Source: JBOGNO01 sp050747245 | GTDB lineage: Bacteria > Acidobacteriota > Terriglobia > Acidiferrales > UBA7541 | NCBI GenBank assembly: GCA_050747245.1 | Contig: JBOGNO010000010.1 | Coordinates: forward strand, 1-64,000 | Reading direction: 5' to 3' | Length of the DNA stretch: 64,000 bases | In this document: positions 24,457-33,110 of the stretch, in pieces | Layout: each line of letters begins with the position of its first letter | Position numbering within the stretch: the stretch's first letter is position 1 | Notes under the pieces: model-generated | Seen by the model: only the letters and a program-made list of their open reading frames with translations | The model's database searches: none | Told to the model about the DNA's origin: nothing | Program-made: the position numbers and the translations under genes

Positions 24457-26543
24457 AAGTGCTGTACAACTGGCTGAAGGAGTTCGTGGCCGTGACGGCG
24501 ACGCCGGAAGCGCTGCGAACACGATTGTCGCTCGCGGGAATCGCGGTGGATGCGATTGAGGAGACCGCGGACGGGCCGCTGATGGACGCGGAAATCACGA
24601 TTAACCGGCCCGACTGCCTAGGACACTATGGGATCGCGCGGGAAGCGGCGACGCTCGAGCGGCTGCCGCTTAAAAGAATTCAGCCAAGCATCAAGGAAAC
24701 GACGGAAAAAACATCGGCCGTGACTCGGGTAGAAATCGAATGTCCCGAACTTTGCGGGAGGTATACGGCGCGAATTCTGCGCGGCGTTAAAGTGCAGACC
24801 TCGCCGGAATGGCTGCGGCGGCGCCTGGAGGCGCTCGGGCAATCGTCCATCAATAACGTGGTGGACGCGACGAACTACGTGCTGCTGGAACTCGGCCAGC
24901 CGCAGCACGCGTTTGATTTCGACCGCCTGAGCGAGAAACGAATCGTGGTACGGCGGGCGCGCAAGGGCGAAAAAATTCGCACGCTGGACGGCATCGAGCG
25001 GGCGCTCTCTCCAGAGATGTGCGTGATTGCCGACGCGGCGCGTGTCGTGGCCATCGGCGGAGTGATGGGAGGAGCGGATAGCGAAATCAGTTTTGCGACG
25101 CGGAACATCCTTCTTGAATCCGCATGGTTTGATGCCATTTCTATCCGGCGGACTTCGAAGACGCTCGGGTTACGAACCGAAGCCTCCACGCGATTCGAGC
25201 GCGGAACGGATCCGGAGATGGCGGAATTGGCTTCGCGCCGCGCCTGCGAATTGATCCAACAACTGGCGGGCGGCGAATTGCTTGCGGGAGCAGTAGATGT
25301 GTATCCCGGACGCCAGACCGAACAAAAGATTGCAGTGACGCGCAAGGAATTGCTTCGCGTGATGGGCGCGGACGTTCCTGACAAAGAAATTGAGGCGATC
25401 CTTGACGGCTTGGGATTCGCGCCGCGGCGCGTGGATGCGAACCGCGGCAGCAACGGCTCGCTGGCCGCGGAGTGGGAGACGCAGAGGCCTTCGTGGCGGC
25501 AGGACGTGACGCGGGAAATTGACTTAATCGAAGAGATCGCGCGGCACTACGGATTTGATAAGTTTCCGGCAAGGCTGCCTCCGGCGCGGCAGGCCGCGGC
25601 CAGACTTCCTCACGCCGCGGCGGAGGCGCAAGTCCGCGAGCGGCTCATTGCCCTAGGTTATCAGGAAATTCTCGAGATTCCGCTCGTGGACGCGGAGGCG
25701 GATTCTTTCTTCCGTCGGGCCGGTACGACTCCGGCGAAGATTTCAAATCCACTTGCGGAAGATGCCGCAACGATGCGGACATCGGGAATCTTGAGCATGC
25801 TGCGCGCCCTGGAATGGAATTTGAACCGCGGACAAAAAAACCTGCGGCTGTTTGAAACAGGAAAAAGATACGAATTGCGCGAAGGGAAGCCGCTTGAGAC
25901 GCGCCTTTTGACACTGGGCGCGACGGGAAAGGCGCGCGAAAAGAGCGTCTATGAGGCAGCGCGCGAATTCGCATTCGAAGACCTCAAGGGAGATCTGGAC
26001 TGCGTGGGGGAACTCGCGGGCGGATTCAGGTGGGCGAACGGAGCGAAAGGCGCGCCCGACTGGCTGCATCCGGGGCGATTCGGGAGCGTGACGACAAATC
26101 GCGGAGAAGCACTCGGTAGAGCGGGACAGCTCGCGCGGCGAACGGCGGAACATTTCAAGCTGCGCCAAGATGTGTTTCTGGCAGAATTTGCGCTTGAGAC
26201 TTTTCTCGAGGCCGCGGAGTCCTACGGCGCTGCGCTGCGCTACCGGCCGCTTTCGCGCTTTCCCGCCGTCGAGCGCGACTATTCAGTGGTGCTTGCAGAT
26301 GGAACGCCGTTCGCAGCGGTCCGCCGGACGATCGATATGCTGGGCATCGAGGAAATTATCCGAGTAGAGGCGGTAGATCTTTTTCGGGGAGGACAGGTTC
26401 CGTCGGGAAATTATTCGCTGCTGGTGCGCGTGACATTCGAAAGTCAGACGACCACGCTTGCGGAAGAACAACTCTCCAATTTTTCGAGCCGCATCATGGC
26501 CGCGCTCGAAAAAGATCTCGGGGCACACATCCGAACTGCTTAA
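24453..26543 (+). CDS. pheT: phenylalanyl-tRNA synthetase beta subunit
   Basis: A 696-residue PheT. It has an N-terminal B1 domain (MKVLYNWLKEFV), B3/B4 editing region (SSINNVVDATNYVLLELGQP, then GGVMGGADSEIS), B5 (TRKELLRVMG), the inactive synthetase-like fold (FERGTDPEMAELASRR is in the preceding editing part; DVTREIDLIEEIARHYGFDK in the core) and a C-terminal anticodon-binding FDX-ACB domain. It lacks the internal EMAP-like tRNA-binding insert of the roughly 800-residue E. coli type, so it is the short form. It starts inside the stop of the preceding ORF, implying translational coupling. Confidence 0.96.
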   Translation: MKVLYNWLKEFVAVTATPEALRTRLSLAGIAVDAIEETADGPLMDAEITINRPDCLGHYGIAREAATLERLPLKRIQPSIKETTEKTSAVTRVEIECPELCGRYTARILRGVKVQTSPEWLRRRLEALGQSSINNVVDATNYVLLELGQPQHAFDFDRLSEKRIVVRRARKGEKIRTLDGIERALSPEMCVIADAARVVAIGGVMGGADSEISFATRNILLESAWFDAISIRRTSKTLGLRTEASTRFERGTDPEMAELASRRACELIQQLAGGELLAGAVDVYPGRQTEQKIAVTRKELLRVMGADVPDKEIEAILDGLGFAPRRVDANRGSNGSLAAEWETQRPSWRQDVTREIDLIEEIARHYGFDKFPARLPPARQAAARLPHAAAEAQVRERLIALGYQEILEIPLVDAEADSFFRRAGTTPAKISNPLAEDAATMRTSGILSMLRALEWNLNRGQKNLRLFETGKRYELREGKPLETRLLTLGATGKAREKSVYEAAREFAFEDLKGDLDCVGELAGGFRWANGAKGAPDWLHPGRFGSVTTNRGEALGRAGQLARRTAEHFKLRQDVFLAEFALETFLEAAESYGAALRYRPLSRFPAVERDYSVVLADGTPFAAVRRTIDMLGIEEIIRVEAVDLFRGGQVPSGNYSLLVRVTFESQTTTLAEEQLSNFSSRIMAALEKDLGAHIRTA

Positions 26544-26658
26544 TCGCCACAGGAAAAATCCGCGAAAGTGAAAAATGAGGAAGCGCGGAAGTTCCACTTG
26601 TGGGGAAAGTGGCAGCCGAGCAGAATGGGGTTGATCGGCGGAATCGGGAGGCGAAGGC

Positions 26659-26937
26659 GTGAAGGTCGAAATCTATGGCCAGATGTACAACATCCAGGGC
26701 GAACAGGACGAAGCATACGTTCGCAAGCTGGCGCAATTCGTAGATGAAAGGATGCGCAGCGTGGCGGAAGCTACGCGCACGGTGGATTCGGTGAAGGTGG
26801 CAGTGCTAGCGGCGCTAAATCTGGCGGATGAGCTATCCCAGGCGCGGGAGCGAAGCGACGAGCTCGAAGGACCGCTTAAGAAGCGGGTGGAACGGTGCGT
26901 GGGACTGGTGGAGCGAGCTCTGGAACAATCTTCGTGA
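26659..26937 (+). CDS. zapA: cell division protein ZapA
   Basis: A 92-residue ZapA: N-terminal beta strands KVEIYGQMYNIQGEQDEAYV, then a long coiled coil (RKLAQFVDERM, VAVLAALNLADELSQA, LEGPLKKRVERCVGLVERAL). It binds FtsZ and bundles Z-ring filaments. GTG 26659 follows GGGAGG at 8 nt. The position after pheT is standard in many bacteria. Its usual next neighbours in related genomes (rny, ymdB) are displaced by the metal-efflux module. Confidence 0.9.
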   Translation: MKVEIYGQMYNIQGEQDEAYVRKLAQFVDERMRSVAEATRTVDSVKVAVLAALNLADELSQARERSDELEGPLKKRVERCVGLVERALEQSS

Positions 26938-26978
26938 GGCAGCCTTGGGGTAACTGAGCTGCGACAAGAGCCGGATTG

Positions 26979-27007
26979 TTGCGCAGCGGCAGGAAATTCG
27001 AGATAAA
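26979..27007 (+). promoter_or_regulatory. possible promoter of the metal-efflux genes
   Basis: TTGCGC (26979-26984), 17 bp, GATAAA (27002-27007), 36 bp before the small broken ORF. The -10 box is weak. Confidence 0.3.
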
Positions 27008-27043
27008 ATAGTTGGGTCTTAAGCGGCGAAGAACCACCGAGAT

Positions 27044-27322
27044 ATGCAACATCATAGAGCAATTCGCGTCCTTGCAGCATCGCTGGCGGTGATTCTGGTG
27101 TTCGCCATCACCGTGGGCGTCATGTGCCATCACCACGACCGCTCGTCCGAGGCAACTTGCTAGATTTGTCATTTCGGGCACCAGCCGATCGAGCAACCGC
27201 TGGCAACTCATGGGGCTCTCGCGCTTGAGATTGTCGCGGCGCACATTTCTTCAACCGAGCTGGAGGCAGCGCAGAACCCGCTTCTGCGACGCACGCCGGC
27301 GCGCGCACCCCCCTCCCTCTAA
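27044..27322 (+). pseudogene. small CxxCH membrane protein interrupted by an in-frame TAG
   Basis: A 93-codon frame with one internal stop. It encodes a hydrophobic N-terminal helix (LAASLAVILVFAITVGVM), a His cluster (CHHHD), then C-TAG-ICH and a Pro-rich tail ending at TAA. The TAG (27161-27163) falls inside a CxxCH motif. The intact relative at 35616-35909 has C-Q-V-C-H there, so a single CAG-to-TAG change explains it. It lies just upstream of the TolC-family gene. It is either a fresh pseudogene or a read-through gene; its function is unknown. Confidence 0.6.
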
Positions 27323-27383
27323 AACCATTGCAGGCGCATGAAGTGCGCCTTCCGGCCCCCGCACGTCTCTACCGATCGAGGTA

Positions 27384-28673
27384 TTGAAAGCCATGTTTGC
27401 TAAACCGTGGAGAAAGATAGGGCTGTTCACGCTGATTCTTTTTACAAGCGCCGTAGCGCGGGCGCAAACAAGCCCGCAAGGGCCGGTGAAGATTACGCTC
27501 GACGAAGCCGTCCAGCTCGCGCTCGAGCACAATCACGCGTTGTTGGCGGTGCGCACAACGGTGCCGCAGAGCGAGGCACAGGAGATTACCGCGAACCTCC
27601 GGCCGAATCCGGTGCTGCTTATGGACTGGCAGTTCATCCCGATATTCAGCCCGGGAAATTTCTCTGCAGACAACCTGAACACGTCGCAGCAAAAGGATGC
27701 CGGCGTGAGCTACCTCTTCGAACGAGGAGGAAAGCGGGCGCGCCGGCTGGAAGCGGCCAAGGATCAAACGGCGGTAACGCGATCGCTGGTCTCAGACAGC
27801 GAGCGAACGCTGGAATTTCAAGTCGCTTCGCAATACGTAGGCGCGCTGCTGGCTGAATCCACGCTGGCGCTGGCGCAGCAGGACTTGAAGAGCTTCCAGA
27901 ATACAGTGGATATCAGCGAGAGCCGGTATAAGGCAGGCGATTTGAGCGAAGGCGATTTTCTGAAGATCAAGCTCCAGAAGCTGCAGTTTGAGACCGACGT
28001 TTCGGCAGCGGAACTCGGGAAAGTACAGGCCCTGCAATCACTGAGACAGTTGCTGGGATTCGAGTCGGTTCCGGAAGGCTACGACGTGGCGTCGGAGCTG
28101 GATTACCGGCCGTTGAACAAGAAGGTGGAAGAACTCGAGGTGATGGCGCTGCAGAACCGGCCGGATCTACGGGCTGCACAGCAAGGAATCACGGCCGCAA
28201 AAAGCCAGTACACGCTCGCACAGGCAAACGGAAAGCGGGATCTGACGCTGCAATTCAGCTATTCGCACGTTTCCGATTACAGCGGCGGAAGCTTTTTCGG
28301 AAATATCGAGCTGCCGATTTTCAACCGCAACCAGGGGGAAATTGCGCGGACCCGAATCGCCATCACGCAATCGGAAGAGCTGCAAAGGGCGGCGACGGAG
28401 CTGGTGCTGAGCGACGTGAGGACCGCGTTTGCGGGCGTACGAAGCAACGATAAGGTGGTTGGTCTTTATCGCAGCGGATACCTGGACGAGTCCAAACAAT
28501 CGCTGGATATCAGCGAATACGCGTACAAGCGGGGAGCGGCAAGTCTGCTTGATTTTCTGGATTCCGAACGGAGCTACCGCGCGACGCAGCTTGCTTACCG
28601 ACAGGCGCTAGCTTCCTACATGCTGGCGCTCGAACAGTTGCGCGAAGCCGTAGGAGTGAGGAACCTGCCATGA
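27384..28673 (+). CDS. TolC-family outer membrane channel of a metal RND efflux pump (CzcC/CusC-like)
   Basis: A 429-residue outer-membrane efflux protein. A signal peptide ends near VARAQ. Two repeats of the TolC helical domain follow (about residues 35-220 and 240-425), with family phrases LDEAVQLALEHNHAL, ANLRPNPVL, QNRPDLRAAQQGI, and LDFLDSERSYRATQLAYRQA near the C terminus. It forms the trimeric exit duct for the pump encoded next. Its stop overlaps the adaptor start (ATGA at 28670). ATG 27393 is an alternative start 9 bp in. Confidence 0.92.
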   Translation: MKAMFAKPWRKIGLFTLILFTSAVARAQTSPQGPVKITLDEAVQLALEHNHALLAVRTTVPQSEAQEITANLRPNPVLLMDWQFIPIFSPGNFSADNLNTSQQKDAGVSYLFERGGKRARRLEAAKDQTAVTRSLVSDSERTLEFQVASQYVGALLAESTLALAQQDLKSFQNTVDISESRYKAGDLSEGDFLKIKLQKLQFETDVSAAELGKVQALQSLRQLLGFESVPEGYDVASELDYRPLNKKVEELEVMALQNRPDLRAAQQGITAAKSQYTLAQANGKRDLTLQFSYSHVSDYSGGSFFGNIELPIFNRNQGEIARTRIAITQSEELQRAATELVLSDVRTAFAGVRSNDKVVGLYRSGYLDESKQSLDISEYAYKRGAASLLDFLDSERSYRATQLAYRQALASYMLALEQLREAVGVRNLP

Positions 28674-29857
28674 GAGCTCAGAAGATTTGGCGTCTGGCAA
28701 TGGGATGCGGGCTGAGCACAGCCATCGTGCTAACAGGGTGCAGCTCGCAAGTGGACAAATCCGCCAGCCAGATGACTTCCTATTCGAGCGGGACGCCGGG
28801 TGGAGAAAAAGCCCAACTCTTCACACTATCGGCGGAGGAAATGCAGCACGTCAAGGTGGTGACGCTCGCTCCAGTCACGCTGACGCGCACCCTGCGGTTG
28901 AGCGGAGCAGTAGCTTACAACGCATTTCGCACGACGCCGGTAATCACGCAGGTGGGAGGACCCGTCAGCCGCATCCTGGTAGCGCCCGGGCAATTCGTGC
29001 ACAAGGGCGAGCCGCTGCTCGACATCACCAGCCCGGATTATTCACAGATGCGCTCCGCGTACCTAAAAGCACGAGACACGTACCGCGTGGCGGACAAGAA
29101 TTATCTGCGGGCACAGGATCTGTATGCGCATAACGCGATTGCGGAGCGCGACCTGCTGCAAGCGGAGTCCGACCGCAACCTGGCGCAAGCCGATCTGCAA
29201 TCGAGCGAAGCTGCGCTGCGCATTCTTGGAATTCCCAAGCCGGAAAGCCTGGGAGATCTGCCACCTTCGGCCGAAATTCCGCTGCTCTCACCAATGGACG
29301 GCGAAATCGTGGAGCGTCTGGTGGCACCCGGACAACTGCTGCAGGCCGGGGCCACGCAGGCATTCACAATCTCGGACATGAGCACGGTATGGGTGCTGGT
29401 GAACGTGTACCAGCAGGATTTGCCCTTCGTGAAAGTGGGAGACACCGTGGCGATCGAGACAGATGCCTACCCGGGTGCATTCCAAGGAAAAATTTCGTAT
29501 ATCGCGGCGGCGCTGGACCCGAACACGCGAACGCTGCAGGCGCGGGTCGTCACGAATAATCCGGGCGGGAAACTCAAAAAGGACATGTACGTGACCGCTT
29601 CGGTGGCCGCAGGGACGATTGCCAACGCGCTTGTTGTTCCGGACTCCGCCGTGCTGCGCGATACGGAGAATTTTCCATACGTATATGTCGCGACTGGCAA
29701 AGACGCTCAGGGGCGATTGCAATTCTCGAAACGCGTTGTGCAGATAGGCCAGAGCCAAAGCGGCCAGACGCAGATCACCAAGGGACTCGCCGCAGGGGAT
29801 CAAGTAATCGCAGACGGCAGCATCTTCGTGCAGTTTAAGAATTCATTGCAGCAATAA
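28670..29857 (+). CDS. periplasmic adaptor lipoprotein of the RND pump (CzcB/CusB-like)
   Basis: A 395-residue membrane-fusion protein. The lipobox LTGC places the lipidated Cys at residue 24. Then come a barrel-sandwich hybrid (GGPVSRILVAPGQFVHKGEPL, later IPLLSPMDGEIVERLVAPGQ), an alpha hairpin, a beta-barrel (VWVLVNVYQQDLPFVKVGD) and a membrane-proximal domain. It links the inner-membrane pump to the TolC-like channel and may pass metal to the pump. No His- or Met-rich N-terminal metal-binding stretch is obvious. Coupled to its neighbours on both sides. Confidence 0.92.
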   Translation: MRAQKIWRLAMGCGLSTAIVLTGCSSQVDKSASQMTSYSSGTPGGEKAQLFTLSAEEMQHVKVVTLAPVTLTRTLRLSGAVAYNAFRTTPVITQVGGPVSRILVAPGQFVHKGEPLLDITSPDYSQMRSAYLKARDTYRVADKNYLRAQDLYAHNAIAERDLLQAESDRNLAQADLQSSEAALRILGIPKPESLGDLPPSAEIPLLSPMDGEIVERLVAPGQLLQAGATQAFTISDMSTVWVLVNVYQQDLPFVKVGDTVAIETDAYPGAFQGKISYIAAALDPNTRTLQARVVTNNPGGKLKKDMYVTASVAAGTIANALVVPDSAVLRDTENFPYVYVATGKDAQGRLQFSKRVVQIGQSQSGQTQITKGLAAGDQVIADGSIFVQFKNSLQQ

Positions 29858-29876
29858 AGGACCGAGTCCTCGAGCC

Positions 29877-32800
29877 ATGATTCATCGAATCGTCCAGTTC
29901 GCGCTAAGGCAGAGATTTCTGGTGCTGATGCTGACGGCTTTTATCACCGTCGCGGGCGCAATTTCATTCCAGCGCATGCCGGTGGACGCCTATCCCGATT
30001 TGTCGCCGCCCATGGTGGAGCTGATCACGCAGTGGCCGGGACACGCCGCCGAGGAAACCGAAAGGTTGGTGACACTGCCGATCGAAGTGGTGATGAACGG
30101 CGTGCCGCACATGACCGTGATGCGATCGATTTCGCTCTATGGGCTAAGCGACATCCGCCTGACATTTGAGGAAAACACGGACGATTACTTTGCCCGGCAG
30201 GTGGTATTCGAGCGGTTGAGCGACGCCTCGCTGCCCCCAGGTGTGACGCCTTCGATCGCGCCGCTTTTCAGCCCGAGCGGACTCGTCTACCGCTACGTGA
30301 TCGAAAGCCCCGACCGCAGCCCGCAAGAGTTGAAGACATTCGAGGGTTGGGTCATCGAGAGACAGTACAAGCAGGTGTGGGGTGTGGCGGATGACTCGGG
30401 GATCGGCGGAACGGTGATGCAGTATCAACTGCAGCTGGATCCTTCGCGACTCTACGGTTATCACCTGACGGTACCGCAAGTGATCGCGTCGCTAGGGGCC
30501 AACAACTCGAACGCGGGGGGCGGATTCTATTCGCAAGGCGGTCAGTTTTATTACGTCCGTGGCCTGGGTCTGCTGCGGACCACCGAAGATATCGGCAACG
30601 TCGTGGTGGGAAGCATGAACGGAGTTCCCGTGCGCGCGCGGGACGTTGGCACGGTGGCGATTGATCATGCGCCGCGTCTGGGCGAATTCGGCTTTCAGGG
30701 GAACGATGACGCGGTCGAAGGCGTCATCCTGATGCGCCGCGGCGAACAGACACAGAATGTGCTGCGGGGCGTGGAAAATAAGACGGAGGAGCTGAACAAA
30801 TACATTCTCCCGCCCGACGTGAAGATTCATCCGTTCTATGACCGCAGCGACCTGGTGCAGCTGACCACCGACACGGTGGAAGCAAACCTCCTCCGCGGAA
30901 TGATTTTAGTATTGATCGTCCTGATTTTCTTCCTGGTCAGCTTTCGCGCCGCCATTATTGTGGCGCTCACGATCCCGCTGGCGCTGCTCTTTTCGTTCAT
31001 ATTCCTTCACGCGCACGACGTAGCCGCAAATCTACTTTCCATCGGCGCGATCGATTTTGGAATCATCATTGATGGCACGCTGGTCATGGTGGAGAACATC
31101 TATCGCGTGCTAGGAGAAAAGCAGGGAGAGGAATACAGTCTGCATGGAGTCATTTTAGAAGCGGCGAAAGACGTCGACCGGCCAATTTTTTACTCCGTCG
31201 CGGTAATCATCGCCGGCTACATTCCCATTTACGCGCTTTCGGGACCCTCAGGAAAGCTGTTTCACCCGATGGCCGACACCATGTCGTTCGCGCTGGTGGG
31301 AGCGCTCATTCTGACGCTGACGGTGGTGCCGGTGTTGTGCTCGTACTGGTTCCAGCGTGGCGTCCGAGAGAAAGAAAACAAGCCATTCGAATGGGTGAAG
31401 CGAAAATACGCCGGGCAGCTCGCGTGGTGCCTCGACCACCCCGGCCTCACGATGACCGGGGCCACAATCATTTTCGGGCTGACGCTCTTGCTCGTCCCGT
31501 ACATCGGCGGCGAATTCATGCCGCACCTGGATGAAGGCGCGCTCTGGGTGCGAGCCACGATGCCCTATACGATCTCCTTTGACGAGGCGAGCAAGTTTGC
31601 GCCGCAGGTTCGCAATCTTTTGCGGTCGTATCCCATGGTCACGGAGGTCGGCTCGGAGCTGGGACGCCCCGACGACGGCACGGATCCGACCGGCTTCTTC
31701 AACTGCGAGTTTTACGTCGGGCTGAAACCCTATGGCGACAAGGCGTGGACGCAGGGGCCGGTCCACGACAAAAAAGAACTCGAGGCAGACGTCCAGAAGC
31801 GGCTCGAATCTTTCCCCGGTGTGATTTTCAACTATACACAGCCCGCTGAAGACGCCGTGGATGAGGCTCTAACAGGTTTGAAAAGCGCATTAGCTGTGAA
31901 AGTGTATGGCTCGGACCTGCAAACTCTGCAGGACAAGGCCTTGACCATCAAAAAGACTCTGGCCCAGGTTCCCGGCTTCACGGAATTGACCGTTGTGCGC
32001 GAGCTCGGACAGCCGAGCCTGCTCATCGACGTGGACAGGGAGAAGATTGCACGCTTCGGCGTCAATGTTGCGGACGTGGAAACGGTGATTCAAGCGGCCG
32101 TGGGCGGGCAGGCCGCCACGCAAGTGATCCAAGGAGAAAAGCTCTTTGATCTGGTGGTGCGCATGGAGCCGCAGTTCCGCGAGAGCGAGCAACAGATCGG
32201 CAACCTGCTGGTGGGAACGCCTGCGGGGCAGCAAATTCCCTTGAAGGAGCTGGCTGACATCCGCGTGGGAAACGGCGCTTCTTTCATCTATCGTGAAAAC
32301 AATTCCCGCTATATCGGCGTGCAGTACAGCATCGAAGGACGCGATCTTTCGGGCGCGGTAGCGGAGGGGCAGCAGGCCGTGGCCAAGGCGCTTGGCGCCC
32401 TGCCGGAGGGTTACCGGATCGAATGGGGCGGAGAATACAGTGAATTTATCGAAGCCAAAAAACAAATGTACGTGATCGGCCCGCTCGCGGTGCTGTTGAT
32501 TTTTCTGATTCTTTTCGCGCTATATGGGAATTTCAAATTCCCGGTCACGATTGCGCTCGGCGTGGTGATGACCGAACCCGTGGGAGCACTGATCGCGCTC
32601 AAACTCACCGGCACACCCTTCAGCGTTTCGTCCGTCCTGGGCCTGCTCGCGTTGATGGGAGTCTCGGTCGAGACGGCTGTGATTTTGGTTTCTTACATCA
32701 ACAAGTTACGGCTCGAAGGAAAAGGAATCCGGGAAGCAACACTTGATGCTTCGCTTCTGAGGCTGCGGCCAATTATGATGACCGCCCTGGTGGCGTGTCT

Positions 32801-32966
32801 CGGATTGCTCCCCGCGGCGCTTTCAACGGGCATCGGATCGGACACGCAGAAACCATTCGCTATCGTTATCGTGGCCGGATTGATATCAAGGCTGTTCTTG
32901 GGGTTTTTCGTCAACCCCGTGCTCTATGAATCGGTAGCGCGGGAAGGGGACGTGTTGCAAGTTTGA
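29877..32966 (+). CDS. heavy-metal RND efflux pump (CzcA-type, HME family)
   Basis: A 1029-residue proton-driven pump with 12 transmembrane helices and two large periplasmic loops. TM4 reads AIDFGIIIDGTLVMVENIYR (about residues 391-410). The DFGxxxDGxxxxxEN form belongs to divalent-metal pumps (CzcA, CnrA, NccA), whereas Cu/Ag pumps have a GxxxDA form. The adjacent RcnR-like sensor agrees with Ni/Co or Zn/Cd. Other landmarks are MPVDAYPDLSPPMVEL, GEFMPHLDEGALWVRATMP, and ESVAREGD at the end. It follows the adaptor gene by 19 bp. Which metal is carried cannot be read with certainty. Confidence 0.94.
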   Translation: MIHRIVQFALRQRFLVLMLTAFITVAGAISFQRMPVDAYPDLSPPMVELITQWPGHAAEETERLVTLPIEVVMNGVPHMTVMRSISLYGLSDIRLTFEENTDDYFARQVVFERLSDASLPPGVTPSIAPLFSPSGLVYRYVIESPDRSPQELKTFEGWVIERQYKQVWGVADDSGIGGTVMQYQLQLDPSRLYGYHLTVPQVIASLGANNSNAGGGFYSQGGQFYYVRGLGLLRTTEDIGNVVVGSMNGVPVRARDVGTVAIDHAPRLGEFGFQGNDDAVEGVILMRRGEQTQNVLRGVENKTEELNKYILPPDVKIHPFYDRSDLVQLTTDTVEANLLRGMILVLIVLIFFLVSFRAAIIVALTIPLALLFSFIFLHAHDVAANLLSIGAIDFGIIIDGTLVMVENIYRVLGEKQGEEYSLHGVILEAAKDVDRPIFYSVAVIIAGYIPIYALSGPSGKLFHPMADTMSFALVGALILTLTVVPVLCSYWFQRGVREKENKPFEWVKRKYAGQLAWCLDHPGLTMTGATIIFGLTLLLVPYIGGEFMPHLDEGALWVRATMPYTISFDEASKFAPQVRNLLRSYPMVTEVGSELGRPDDGTDPTGFFNCEFYVGLKPYGDKAWTQGPVHDKKELEADVQKRLESFPGVIFNYTQPAEDAVDEALTGLKSALAVKVYGSDLQTLQDKALTIKKTLAQVPGFTELTVVRELGQPSLLIDVDREKIARFGVNVADVETVIQAAVGGQAATQVIQGEKLFDLVVRMEPQFRESEQQIGNLLVGTPAGQQIPLKELADIRVGNGASFIYRENNSRYIGVQYSIEGRDLSGAVAEGQQAVAKALGALPEGYRIEWGGEYSEFIEAKKQMYVIGPLAVLLIFLILFALYGNFKFPVTIALGVVMTEPVGALIALKLTGTPFSVSSVLGLLALMGVSVETAVILVSYINKLRLEGKGIREATLDASLLRLRPIMMTALVACLGLLPAALSTGIGSDTQKPFAIVIVAGLISRLFLGFFVNPVLYESVAREGDVLQV

Positions 32967-32972
32967 TGCGGG

Positions 32973-33095
32973 TCAATCGTAATATTTGAAGACGGCGGCG
33001 AAATAAAAAAACAACAGCAGCAAGCCAATCAAAAGGGCACAAACAAAAATGGTGAGCCCATCTCTGGTGGTCAGTTTGCGGAGCAGCCTCGCCAT
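32973..33095 (-). CDS. 40-residue single-span membrane protein (unrecognised)
   Basis: MARLLRKLTTRDGL, then one hydrophobic helix (TIFVCALLIGLLLLFFYFAA) and VFKYYD, then stop. It starts 15 bp after the ATPase stop on the same strand, with GAGG about 8 nt upstream of its ATG, and ends within 10 bp of the RND gene on the other strand. Position and size recall small companion subunits of P-type ATPases (for example KdpF), but this is inference from context only. Confidence 0.55.
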   Translation of the reverse strand: MARLLRKLTTRDGLTIFVCALLIGLLLLFFYFAAVFKYYD

Positions 33096-33110
33096 GGCAG
33101 CGCCTCGCGT

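Noticed and set aside
26938..27043. Possible 6S RNA after zapA
   Set aside because: The gap is only about 105 bp before the next ORF and shows no long rod-like pairing with a central bubble.
29877..32966. RND pump as CusA (Cu/Ag exporter)
   Set aside because: Its TM4 signature is of the DFGxxxDG divalent type, not the GxxxDA form of CusA, and the sensor ligands match RcnR rather than CsoR.
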